DNA from: Turritopsis dohrnii | Lineage: Eukaryota > Cnidaria > Hydrozoa > Anthoathecata > Oceaniidae | Reading direction: 5' to 3' | DNA length: 64,000 bases | Assembly (NCBI GenBank): GCA_027922465.2 | Contig: BQMF02000228.1 | Span: 248,001-312,000, forward strand | Shown: one piece after another, positions 44,493 to 56,471 of the stretch | How the letters are laid out: every line of letters starts with the position of its first letter | Numbering within the stretch: the first letter of the stretch is position 1 | The notes under the pieces: generated by a model | The model's input: only the letters and a program-made list of their open reading frames with translations | Told to the model about the DNA's origin: nothing | Database searches by the model: none | Program-made: the position numbers and the translations under genes

Positions 44493-46196
44493 ATGGTATT
44501 CGTTTACCAACTGCTGGCAGTCATTGTTCACACTTGCTATAGTAAGTTTTTTTAGCTGCAAACGCAGATTGATTTTTGCAAGGTCACGTCCTAAATAAAG
44601 GAGCTAATGTAATTCGTACATACTTTAGGTGCACCCATTCCATCGACACATACTAACATTACCAAAAGGTTTCAATTTAGTGGCTATATGAACGAAAATG
44701 CGAGACCACGTGATTTCATGAACGAAGTTATCGACCACACCGTACGAAAAGAACACGACCACCATCCAGATCGGTGGATGGACTTCTATAACAATGGTGC
44801 ATCATGGGATCATTACGTCAGCCCACAATTACATTCACATTCTCAAGCAAACATACATGACCCTCATTATGACGTGCATTTGACGTATAGCGATGCTTTC
44901 GATGAAACAAACAAAGTTGCTGCGCAACAAGCACACCATATTGAGTCCTATCCGGGTGAGATCGTGTCTGGCGAAAATTCTCTCTCGAAATTCGTCGCGC
45001 CTCCTGTTTTTGATGGACCTCCAGAAAATTCCGGAAGCTATGGACGAAATAGGATTGTTGATGAGACCAGGAAGTTGATAAATTCGCCAGAAAGTGCGGC
45101 CACAGAGCAACAAAACACAAAAAATTTAGTTGACAGTCTGAAATCGTTGATGACGCCAATAAGAATGCCGACAGGAGAAGGAAATCTAGCTGAACATGCG
45201 CAATCGAGAGACGAATCTCAACCTGGTTGGGATAATACTCGTTTGCAAAATGAAGTAGAAGATGAAACGAAATCTGCCGAAGCAGAAGCTCGCGATCATC
45301 GATACGATTTCAATTTCAACAATGGTCCACGTCACGAAACAGGTGATAGCCGAGAGTATCGTGGTCCCACTGACCACGGTGATTCTTCGTATGGTTCTTT
45401 CAACGATGATTCGGGTCAAAGAGGCTATAAAGACCTTCACGATAGACAGTACAATTATGATGACGATACAAAAGAAAGAGAAGATTATCACCATGACGAC
45501 CATACAAATAATTTCTTTGATCACCCGGATTTTAAAGGCTTCGATCATTCAGACTTCAAAGATTTTGATCACTCAGATTTAAAGGGTTTTGATCATCCAG
45601 ACTTTCATTCGGATGACTTCTTTAAAAACAATGAAGACATCGAGAAATTTCATGATCTGCATGACGAGAATAAAGACGACTTCGAAAACACATTCCATCG
45701 GAATCATCATTCAGATGATGAGGATGATGCTTATCGAAATTCAGAACATCGAGGCAATATTGACAATTTCGATCACGATAATTACGAAAATTTCGAAAAC
45801 CGCGATGGATTTGAAACAGAGAATGGTGGAGGTAAAAGACATCGAGATAAATATGAACCGTTCTCAGACTATGAACGCATGAATAATGTAGATGATGAGC
45901 ATAATTCTCCAGATGATTCTGGACTATCGAGACAATCGTTTGAAAAACCACAGCCTATTGAAATGGTGCAAGAAGATTCGGGAAAACTCAGACCTTTTGA
46001 AGGTAAAAATGATTTGAAGGCTAAACAAGTCTATGCAAAACAAAACACTGAGGAAGACACACATACACCTTCCAAACAAGAACTTGCAAACAAAGAAGAC
46101 ACTAGTAGAAGAGCAACTCGAAAATCTGAACAAACAAGTCAAAGCACAGACACCCAAAATAACCTGTTTTTAAATGCAACGCTCCCACAATTGTGA
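44493..46196 (+). CDS. secreted Asp/His-rich repetitive protein, unknown role
   Basis: Two exons, 44493-44541 and 44629-46196, with GT-AG splice sites and phase 1, giving 538 residues. The first exon encodes a signal peptide, MVFVYQLLAVIVHTCYSAP, cleaved probably near YS-AP, with a dibasic KR soon after (NITKRFQF). The mature chain is very rich in Asp, His, Glu, Asn and Arg and almost lacks Cys and hydrophobic clusters, so it should be disordered. Around 45520-45610 a short unit of the form FDHSDFK recurs four to five times. No domain is recognised. Such composition suits binding of calcium or transition metals, as in mineral-matrix or metal-storage proteins; that is inference. The signal peptide and closed splice phase argue that the long frame is a real gene. 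Confidence 0.75.
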
Positions 46197-48110
46197 ATTT
46201 TAAGTTGTGTGCACAGACATCATCTTCGTGTGGATTTTCGGAATTCTTCCAACACTCTTCGATGAATGACAACGCAAAAGCGACATCAATCAGCGTGTCG
46301 TACGTCATATATCTTCAAACTTCATATCATGCACGTCACATTCATGATGATAAGACGAATTAACTACCAGAAGAGGAAAATCACACATATACAATCCGAG
46401 AAAGAACACAAACACTCCTCCACAGAACTTATTTACATTATGCTATCGTCACGAAACATTGCTTTTGTTTTTTCGTTTTAGATTTGAAACGAGCATTCCC
46501 ACAAGATAAGTTAGCATTACTTAAAAAACAACTTGGTAAAATCAAAAAATCAAACATCTACAAACATAAATAGGGATGTTCCTGTCCTATTATAATGTGA
46601 CTTCTAATAGCACCCAACAGCACGCGGAAATATCCATATAATTCATATAGTCTTTACTACAAAATACCAATTAGATCATTTTGGATAAAGTCTCCGTTGA
46701 ATGACACTCAACCGACCGTTCTTTCATGTTGCTGTATATCACCACTTCCGCTTCCGTCCACCAAACGTCCATTCCATCCATATAGTTTCTTTAGAAACTT
46801 AAAATTGTAGTAAGAAATTGTTCACTCACTTCCCTGGAGTTTTTGAGACATTTTATTGAGCTACGTTTTATGTTGGAAGAAAACGTTTGTAGCAATATTT
46901 TGATTTCGAAACTAATAACAAGAATTGTGTTTAAACGTTGTAAAGGAACCTCCATGCTCACCGACCGAATCTGTTGAAAAATCACTGTGGTGGAGTACAT
47001 TTTTATAGAAAGGCACAGAAATGCCTGTAAACAAACTGTGGAGGTAATGTAATTATTCAAGAAAGCTGCATGCTGAACAGAATTCTATCAATTGTTACTT
47101 CATTTATAACGTTTGTTTTAAATTTACCTCGCGCCTATCTCAAATTATATTAAAGTTCAACCTTTTTCATTTCATCATTGAGTATACCAAAAAAGGAGAA
47201 GAGGCCCTGAGGACGAGGTTGAATAAAGTTCCCTTAAATGAACCAACCAACCAAAAGTTGATTAAAAGAAATCTCAGACCTCTAACATATTCTTAAACGC
47301 CCAATCTCAAACCCAGGGTTTCTTGCCTTTCGATAAGAAAGTCGTTGAATGCCTACTGTAGACATGCATTTTCTTTGCGATTAGTCCATTCTACAACAAA
47401 CTTCGCTATAGCCTCAATGACCTTGCTCTTTTACTCTGGAGAAATTTATATTTGAATCAGTTAGTTTTCAGTAGTGTGACTTATCATCTTTGATAACCTT
47501 AATTATAACTAAGCATTAACACGGCGTTTAAACAGAAATTCGGGAAAGGTGTATTAATGAGTTTTTCCAAACTTATTTTTTCGATTTTCTCTTCTTGTTT
47601 TCCATTTTAAAACTAAAAATATAATTTAAAAATAATGCGGTAATATTTTTGTTACCAATTTTTTGAACCACACTGTATAATTAAAGGTAATGACCTGTTC
47701 TAAATAAAATTGGTTGCATTGTGCTGATGTCAGCAGTGAAAATTTCGCATTAGAGCAATAGGAAACGGGTCCGGACAAATAGGAAACTAACGAATGACAA
47801 ATATCAAAAGTAGCAAAAAAACGAGGTAAACAGATCCTCGGTTGTTTCTGTGGTGATTCCCTTTTGTGATTCCCTTGTAGAAAACTGCTGATTGTAGTTT
47901 TCCCACGCACTTCATTACAGTTCATTGTCTTGAAATAGTTTAACAAGAATGATCCAGAAATACTTTTTGTAAATTTACGATACGAATACTTGAACGAAAA
48001 AATCGGTTAACCACAATGGCAGGTGTTTATAGTCACTTATACTCAATAAAGCTGCAATCAAGACCTTTAATAGGAACCTTTTCCGTGACTTTGATATCGA
48101 AGGCAGACAA
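46197..48110. other. intergenic
   Basis: Contains the 3' UTR of the preceding gene. No further gene or repeat is supported. Confidence 0.4.
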
Positions 48111-49092
48111 CCCGGTGTAACCGTGAATTAAGACTTCCGGGAATTAGGACTCGAGAGTCCTAAATTACTAGTGAATTTAGATTGGTGTAGTCCTAATTCC
48201 CTAGTGAATTAAGAGTGGACTAGGAAATTAAGACTAGAAGCTTAACAATCAAAAAGTCTTATTTTCCTAGTGAAATATGACTTTTACATTCGAATTAGTT
48301 TAGAACGTTCGATTTAGAATGTTCCTTTTTTGTTTGAATTGGAAGCATGTGTGTCAGTGAATTTTATTTAAGAAAGCAACAAAATGAGTGGTGATGTTTG
48401 TAAAATGCGATCGCATTTGATCAATTGTTTGGAAAGCAGGACATTAAAACCATTTCCGAAGTCTACACACTAAGATATGAACATTTTATTTTTATGAAAA
48501 CTGTTTGATATTACGTTTTTTATTATTAGTTTAAATTTCGGTGGGCTACACTAAACCGTGCTCGCACCCATTCAAACTTTTTTTATTTAGATTTTCTTAA
48601 TTCTTGATTTTTGATACCAGGGACAGTACGGGTATACTTGAATATAAACACAGTTTGTAAAGATAGAGGAACATAAGAAAATGACAGGTGTATTTGTTCG
48701 TGCGTTTTTATTGTGTTCTAGTTTATTATCTTTTGTAAATAATTTGTCATATTTGTCATGATTGAAGAAACTTTTGCTTGTTGTTTTTGGAAACATTCAA
48801 ACTTTTTTCAATTAATTCCCTCTCTAACATCATCAGGAACAATTTTATTCCTTGCGAATATGTAAACGAAATTCAAAACTCCTTATTTTCACTCTCGATA
48901 TATATAATATCTTATATAATATTCCAAATTCATAATAGTCCTAATTCACTGAACCACTCTTAAATTCCTAGGGAAATAAGACTAGATAGGGTCCTGATCC
49001 ACTAGGAAAATAAGACTAGAGGTCCTAATTTCCTAGAGAATTAAGACTCTAGAGTCTTAATTCCCCGAGTCCTAATTTCCTGTGACACCGGG
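48111..49092. mobile_element. large MITE built of AATTAAGACT-type inverted words
   Basis: CCCGGTGTAA at 48111 and GTGACACCGGG at about 49082-49092 form the tips. About 150 bases at each end consist of repeated AGTCCTAATTCCCTAGTGAA-like and AATTAAGACT words in both orientations, so each arm can fold on itself as well as with the other. The middle has no recognised gene. Target duplication not found. Confidence 0.7.
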
Positions 49093-49931
49093 GCTTAAGT
49101 GAAAGTTAACGCAGCAGCAATGACTTTATCACAAAGAAAAGGAAAAAAAAACTAATCGAAACTGTTTAACTTTCCGTAGGAATTTTATTTAAATCTGTGT
49201 ATAGATTCTTCTCGTGTGTACAAATAACTTCCTCGAAAAATATAACTATAAAGTCTGTTGTTTCTCGATTCATCGAGTGAATTGTTCGATTCAACGAGTG
49301 GATTTGTTTGTTTCTTTTTGATATGCGAGAACTTACCAATGGTGTGGAGGCTTTCCGAATCAATGCACAGTTCTTGAATTTCAGTTCATAAGCCAGTATT
49401 TTGTCAAACTGTCCAACCCAGTCTCATTTTGGTGTGATGTATTGTAACACGAATTTGTGTTACTTTTCATTGAGTTTTGAAAATGCGAATAGTATAATAC
49501 TCATATCAAAGTCTCGTGATTGTTTCTTTCTTTGAGGATAGTAGGACATTTTTGGTGTACACAATTCTAGTTGAATATCTGAGTGATGACACACTTGTTA
49601 CGTTTCTTTTACTTCTAAATTGGCGTCAGACCTTTTGATCATAGATTTGATTCTTCCTTGTGGAAAATTACAAATAAAAATAACTTTTTCATGAAATAGC
49701 TAAATTGTTTCAGTTTGCATATTGAAAAATTAACTTCTCTAAGTGTTTACTTCTGTGACCTTGATGAAGTCTGGATCCAAATCAAAGGTGAAGTCGTTAA
49801 TTCATAACCACAGACACTTATGCGCGATTGATTAATGATGTAATTGGTGTAATTTTCGCAAAATTCATTGCTAGGCTGTTTTAGTTCTAGGGTAGGCTAG
49901 TTTCTAGTCTGCAAACTATAGAACATAACAA
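49093..49931. other. no gene seen
   Basis: AT-rich spacer between two MITEs, nothing supported. Confidence 0.35.
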
Positions 49932-50360
49932 TTGGGTGTTTAGAGAAAAATCAGCCCGGTTTCAGTCTGGTTAAACTATGGGGGCCTCGGTTTGTCGAGG
50001 CATCTTTCTTTTTCTGTTTATATGAGGAAAATTCAGCCCGGTAAACCGGGCCAGATGTGATCACGTGGTTTCGTTTTGATTTTCTAAGCGGGTAGTAATT
50101 CAAAATGGCACACATAGGAACATATCTTATGTTATTGCCATTAAACTTTGCTTCCCTTTCTTCTATGCGCCATCTTGAAAATTAAGAAAACCAAAAAGTG
50201 TAATATGCGCATGCGCATATTATGTAAAATTCAGCCCGTTTCGCCGGGATGAATCAAAAAATGTGTTTACATGGGAAATCTCAGGGCCCGGCAAACTGAG
50301 ATCTCAGCTGTGATAGGTTTACTGGGCTGATTTTTCTCACAGAAAAACCCCCTAACCCAA
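49932..50360. mobile_element. MITE with AGAAAAATCAGCCC termini
   Basis: TTGGGTGTTTAGAGAAAAATC at the left end is matched inverted by a right end that reads inward TTGGGTTAGGGGG then GAGAAAAATCAGCCCAGT. CAGCCCG words recur inside. About 430 bases, no coding frame. Confidence 0.65.
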
Positions 50361-50378
50361 GCGATGATAAGATGATAA

Positions 50379-50548
50379 AGGCTGGCTTCCAGCTCCATCA
50401 CTGCGGTCGCGCGACTGAGCGAACAGCTTTTTCATTCGCTCAGTAGTTGAAATGATTTGAATTACCGCGCGAATGAGATTGCGCCAGCCAATCAAAAAAA
50501 CAGATCGCTCATTCGTGGGACCACAGCGAATTAACTGGAAACTGGCCT
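50379..50548. mobile_element. short MITE with TAA target duplication (Harbinger-like)
   Basis: AGGCTGGCTTCCAG at 50379 and the near-inverse CTGGAAACTGGCCT ending at 50548, flanked by TAA (50376-50378, 50549-50551). The three-base T-A-A/T-T-A duplication fits PIF/Harbinger mobilisation. Length 170 bases, GC-richer than its surroundings. Confidence 0.7.
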
Positions 50549-50971
50549 TAAAATGCTCCAATGCTATGATGAGTACTTATACTTAAATCGTGTGTATATT
50601 TCTATAAAATACTCCTTCGATAAAAGAGGGCGTTAGCAAGTGATCTATAAATTACTGATCTTTTAAACAAGCATTTAAAGTGAACACAGGTACGTTCGAA
50701 TTGGTTAGCTGATTAACCAATCAAATTGGACTATTTGCTACCATTATGAATGATTAAGCAAACGATCGGTAATCTTTCATAGATATTAAACTTTCTGTAC
50801 AAAATTTGATTTGAAACATAGTTTTTACAAACGGTCAAAATTCCAGTGATTGCTACACAAAAGAGAATACAAAGACAATAGCGTGGAACAAAAGCTACTA
50901 TCAGCAATAGGACTGTTCAAGAGGCTGGAAAGATTCAATCAATAATGGTTATCTGAAGAAATCAAACGGAA

Positions 50972-53900
50972 ATGCTAATCATTTACCTTGTGTATCTTTT
51001 TCTCATTTTACTCCAAGAGAGAAAGATATATGGCCAAGAAGAAGAAACGAAAAAACCGCCACATCCACATATTATCTTTGTTACTCTCAGAGATATGGTG
51101 AGACCTTTTTAACACACTAACCGGCTTGCTTTTTTAATATCGAACTGGTCTTACATGCACAGGAGGCTGTAGTTTATTTTACATTGCACATGCATTTGGG
51201 AACATTATTATACACTTCATATGTTTAATGAACGGATAGTCTGTGCAGTGTTTGATACAACATTTTCTTTAGTTTTTTTACCATCCTCTCATCTTTTAAA
51301 TCTTTTTCTTTCTAAGCCTGTTTGTGACCTTATTATATGGCGTTTTACACTACGTTTTTCCGCCCGGCATTTCAAAATCCCATCAAAGACAATATTTTTT
51401 AGAATGGATTAGATTTCAGCTAACTTTGATGTAGAATGTAGAATGAACCATTACAAGCACTCGACAAAAACATCGAGGAAAAAGAAAATTGATTATATTA
51501 TTGATTGACTTTTACAGAGGGAGTCTTTTTTTTATTTGAAGAAATGGAAGGTTTCCTTGTTTTAAATCTGTTTTTCCGGATTTAAGTGTTTTATGTTTCA
51601 AATCTTCATCAAGATTTTTGCAACGATTTTTGCAAGATCTGAACTACAAATCAAAAAGCGTCATGGAGTTTCTGAAATGGCAAAACTTTTGAAACGACAT
51701 CTTGCTATGCTTCGTTGATGTGATTACGCTTAAATGCAAACGCATGGTCGATCAAAGTGAGGCGTATCTTTGAAAGCCGCTGCAACATGCTGTTGCGATT
51801 TTAACAGGGAAAAAGTCGAAATTATTTTTCATAAGTCTTTCATCCATCTAGTCCATATGAAAAATTCAATCAAAAATTCTTTAAAGTTTAAAGATGTTAC
51901 TTTTTGTTCGAACTGAAATAAAAGCCTTTACATTCGCCTCTTCGCCAGCATTTAAAAATACCCCCGGTTACACAGCACTGCTAAAGATAATTCAAACTTT
52001 TTTTAAACAGAAAATATTAAAAGCTATATTTGCTTGACACTATTGATCACTTATCATCTACCATTCAAATACAAGAACTTTTTGTGAGGCTTTTTTGATA
52101 TTCAAATGTTTAACCTTTTCTTCTTGGTTGTTTCTGTAAATACGTCAATATGTCAATCAAGGCAGAACTTGACCTGCATACGTCTGTAAGTGTAACACAA
52201 AGTTATTTTATTCGAAATAGACATCAGTCTACAGCATAACAGAAAATCAATTTTTCAGTTATCATTTTCTGCCTTGTAGCTATATTCATGCGCAGTAGTC
52301 ATCAATATGTCTACTATGTTATGCCCTTTAAAAGTTATTGTCTAGAGTCTCAAAATGTGACATTTCAAAAAGTTTGTTTTTTCATCTCAAAATATTATTC
52401 TTCCAGCTTTACATAACTAAAACAATATTTGTGACAACTTTAACCTTAGTAACATCAACAGCAACCAAGCAGCCATCATTAATTTCCTCTTTCTCCAACA
52501 GTCATAACCTTAAACCATGACTTCTACTGCGAAGTAAAAGCAACATTGATGTCACTGTATTGCAGTAATGATGTCACTACGTATATGAGCTACTCTGCAT
52601 TACAGATGGATTAAAAATAACTCCTCTACCCAGTAGAAAAATAGTAGTAATATTCTTTAATAACTTCATGACATGGTTAGTAGACATAGCCAACAATGAG
52701 TTTCTCCGCTATTGTTCATAAGCACATGTTAGGTTGGTTAATTTCTTTTGAAATACGACATTTTCTCCGGCCTTATTCCATGAAAGCTCGGAGATAGAGG
52801 ATATCGATTGTAATTGTTGCAAATTGGAAATATTAAATCTTTAATTCGTTGTAATTCATTCTATAATTTAATATAATTCACTATGATTTATTTCAGGGTT
52901 GGGATGACGTTGGATTTCATGGAAATCCAGAAATTCCGACGCCGAATATTGATCGAATCGCAAATCACGGTGTCATACTGCAACAGTACTACACAACACC
53001 AAACTGTGAAGAATCGGTCTCGGCATTTCGGACAGGAAAACATCCTATCCACTACAGTAAGAACGGCCCCTTGTAAAGTAGGACCGTTTGATCGTCTCTT
53101 TTCAGTTAGAAATTCCCCGATATCCAGCAGGCCCATTTGAACGTTTGAATTCACTTTTTTCGGAATTTTATAAATAAGATAAGGAGACTAATAATTTGTT
53201 TGTTTGTTTTTTTTTCCATTTCTAGAAAAACCAAAACCTGGAGAAACGCCACGTGTCACTTATGATATTTGGAATTATTTAGACATTCAAAGTTACGTCA
53301 TACGAGAAGTAGGAGAAGTGCGAAACTTGAATATTCCTTGTTTTTTGTTTTGTTTTTTTTTAATTTCCTCATTAACTTTGATGACATATGAACTACGTCT
53401 GTTGAACCGAGAGAATTTGCGTTTTCCAGCCCGCAGACATGTTTCCAATTTGCGATTCTTATATCATTGGAAAGCTGGCTAAATTTCTTATCCAATGGTG
53501 TAAAAATTATTATGAGAATCCAGTTATTTTATTTTTAAAGTTAATTTAAATTTTGCGTAACAGTTTTTCAAACTCATACTGTATAAAGAGCATTAGCAAT
53601 AAATCGAACCTGTAAGAGATCGACGAAAAATGTTATCAAGTTAACAAAGATCTGTTAGCTCAAAGGGTTAGTTCAACAGTTAGACGCTGCTTTGACTGAG
53701 ACATTCAGCATGATGTAAGTAAGAAAACTGAAGTTGTCAGTCTTCTTCCTTCTACCATTCATAGCGTAAGCTGTGGAACATCAAGAATTAAACCCAAACA
53801 CAATAGGTTGTAGTGGTTTCATTGGAAAGTATTAAGCACTTCAACGTCATGTCACTATAGCAACATCCTCTTCTAAATGTAGTCACAAAAGAAACAGTCT

Positions 53901-55758
53901 TTAAAAAACTTCCTCGATCAAAAAAAAAACAACAATCCAAATATAGTAAAATCTCGATAACTTTAACTTTCGATAACTCGAACTTTCGGTAACTCGAACT
54001 TTTAGTAACTAAAACTAACCCTGTTGAGCTAATACTCTCTCACATAAAAGATTCTCGATAACTCGATGTGGTTCGAGTTCTTGGGAGTTAACTGTTTCGC
54101 TTATAAAATTCTGTTTACTTTTGTCTATAGATTGATTGTGAAGATACAAATATTCCTTTTTATCCATGGGATGTCATTCAAAAATCAGAATTTATATTAA
54201 GAGAGCATGAACAAGCATACCCGTTGTTCCTTCAAGTAAATTTCCCTCAATTACATGCCGACTATCCGGAACAAATACCCGATGAGTATCGGGAGAAAGC
54301 TAATCACATTCCATTCGAAGCAAGAAGAATTTATGCAGGTAAGATGTAATGAAATATGAAACTGCAACATTGAATTCAATATCAACAGTTTATTTTGATA
54401 TTATTATGCTTGTTCAGGTCTCGTGATGCAATTAGATCGAGCAATTGGTCATCTCATTCGTATCTTGTACGATACTGGGATCTTACGGAACGCCATCTTA
54501 TTCTTTACCACCCTAACGGGCGGAACAAAAGGGAACAACTTCTATACGTGGCCATCTACATATCCATTTCGTGGCGGGAATGGAACTTTATGGGAAGGTG
54601 GCTCAAGGGGACTGAGTTTTGTTTACAGCAACCGTATACAAAGACGAGGTAAGTAAATACAACCTCGTTCTTAGGAATTCTTTATCTGTGTGATTTTCAA
54701 TGGATACGAAACCTAGGAACGAAGTTGAAATAGTCATGTGTTAACGGAAAGAGGAATATAACTTTTTAATGGAAAGAAAATCATCAAATCATCACATAAC
54801 GAGAACTAGAGGATGTAAAGTTACGAAAGAAAAACATTCTTCAAATAATACAATCTTCGATCTTCGAGATCTTCGAGATTTTTCATATATCTCAAGACCA
54901 TCCTTCACAACACAATAGCTCGGATATGAAATAACGTGTATAATGAATAGATGAAATGATGATGTCTCTAATTCTGTTTAGTCTTCTATGCTGTATGATA
55001 ATTTTCGATCTTTCCTCATAGGTCGTGTCTCATATGGGTTAGTTCATATTACCGACTGGCTTCCGACAATATTCCGATTGGCTGGTGGTAATCCCGAACA
55101 TGTCGTGGAAAGCGACGGCATGGATGTTTGGGATTCGATTGACTTTGATGATTATTCTCCCAGGTAATGCAAAAATACGGTATTTAAAGGCAACCTTAAA
55201 CCTAGGGCATTTTCATTTTCTACTGAGACATTCATATCAGGAAATTAGGCTAAGGAATACGTCCTGCAGACCAAGTTGAATATCCCCTTTAATCCGATGG
55301 TTCACTTTTACAGGATGGAAGTTTTATACGGCATCTATGACAATAAAGGCGCAGTACGTGTTGGTGACTTTAAATTAATTACAGGAGAAAGCTACACGCC
55401 TTTCTCACCACGTCCAATAGCAAAGGGCGAAATAAATAGACTTATGAAACCTGTGACTATTTGGGAAAGCGAGATAGATTGTAACAATTATCCAGACGCG
55501 ATAGGCTGTTGGCCGGACATCTCGCCTTGTTTATTCAATGTTCGTTTCGATCCCTGTGAAAAGAACAATGTAGCTTACTTCATGCCGCAAACGGTAGAAG
55601 CACTCGCTTATAGTTTGAATCGTTACAATGGAACAGCCGTGTATCGTTCAAAACGCGCTTTAGAAGAAGAACAACGTGTTTCAGTCAGCCATCGTCGAAC
55701 TTTGAAAAAACTACAGCGAAGTGTTAAAACACTTGATAGAAACGCGATAAAGAGTTGA
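50972..55758 (+). CDS. secreted sulfatase-fold protein, catalytic residues lost (arylsulfatase B-like pseudoenzyme)
   Basis: Seven exons: 50972-51097, 52897-53056, 53226-53308 (or 53317), 54131-54338, 54418-54648, 55022-55163, 55314-55758; phases close to give about 464 residues with a signal peptide (MLIIYLVYLFLILL). Order and sequence follow arylsulfatases B/I/J: GWDDVGFHGNPEIPTPNIDR, QVNFPQLHADYPEQIPDEY, FRGGNGTLWEGGSRGL, HITDWLPTIFRLAGG, GMDVWDSIDFDDYSPR, FKLITGES. Key residues of the family are gone: the metal-binding DD of LADDLGW reads LRDMGW. The C-x-P-S-R formylglycine motif reads CEESV (Cys near residue 79). The GKWHLG block is missing altogether. The metal-binding DN of TDNGG reads LTGG, and the Lys before LWEGG is Asn. 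One active-site His may remain (QLHAD). About 70 residues are missing relative to ARSB, mostly between exons 3 and 4. The clean exon structure argues for a maintained, non-catalytic secreted protein; ligand unknown. Confidence 0.85.
53943..54090. repeat. AACTCGAA/GATAACTCGA repeat in a sulfatase intron
   Basis: Words such as TCGATAACTCGAACTTTCGG recur several times within 150 bases of intron 3, resembling the ends of Tc1/mariner (pogo)-type MITEs. A matching opposite end was not found. Confidence 0.4.
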
Positions 55759-56144
55759 ACGAAAGACAAAATTTGTGGCGGCGTTTTACTGGAAAACATT
55801 TCCTTATTTGTGTGCATAATTTCGTGTGTTGGTTATACAGGTTCATCATATTATGTCCGAACTGTTCTGTACTTTGTAAATACATAATCACTATGAATGA
55901 ATGTTATAAATTTAGAATTAGAATTTTGTAAATTAGGCTGCTCTAGTTACAAAAATCATGTTTCAAACATGTTTGGTTTTCTTGTTTTACCCTCCAGACA
56001 GAAAACATGAACAGTGAAGTATTTTTCTCTGTTTATGACGGATAATGTGAATTTCAAGGAAAACTTGTCTCAAGATCATTACAAGTTCGTGGTCACAACT
56101 TTAAAATTTCTGTCTGGTTACCAAAGTTATGCCTCGTTCTTACA

Positions 56145-56150
56145 AATAAA
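56145..56150 (+). promoter_or_regulatory. polyadenylation signal candidate of the sulfatase-fold gene
   Basis: AATAAA about 390 bases after the stop at 55758, before the convergent LRRC23 gene ends at 56472. Confidence 0.4.
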
Positions 56151-56471
56151 AATAAGAGATTTTCCGCCATAACGTAAGGTTAAGCGAAGACACTATCAAG
56201 AATCGAATTACATTATAAGCAAATTCTCCACAGAAAGTCTTAATCTTCTCTTAACATATGCGCGTTCTTACATAACAGATCATTTCATCAACAACGAAAG
56301 CATTGGTACACAAAATATACTTGTATTATTTATAGAACAACTTTACAGGAAATAAAAATTCCATTATTATTTAAATAAAGACATCAAATATGCACGCTGT
56401 CGTTTCCTATATATATACAAACTCTGAGATGGACGACGACGTCATGAAACAACGTCACGACGTCAAAACGT

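Noticed and set aside
45186..45951. Several open frames on both strands over the Asp/His-rich gene
   Set aside because: They arise from the repetitive, stop-poor GAT/CAT codons; only the frame joined to the signal-peptide exon makes sense.
53640..53720. tRNA-like words GTTAGCTCAAAGGGTTAG in a sulfatase intron
   Set aside because: No acceptor stem, anticodon arm or T-arm could be formed around them.
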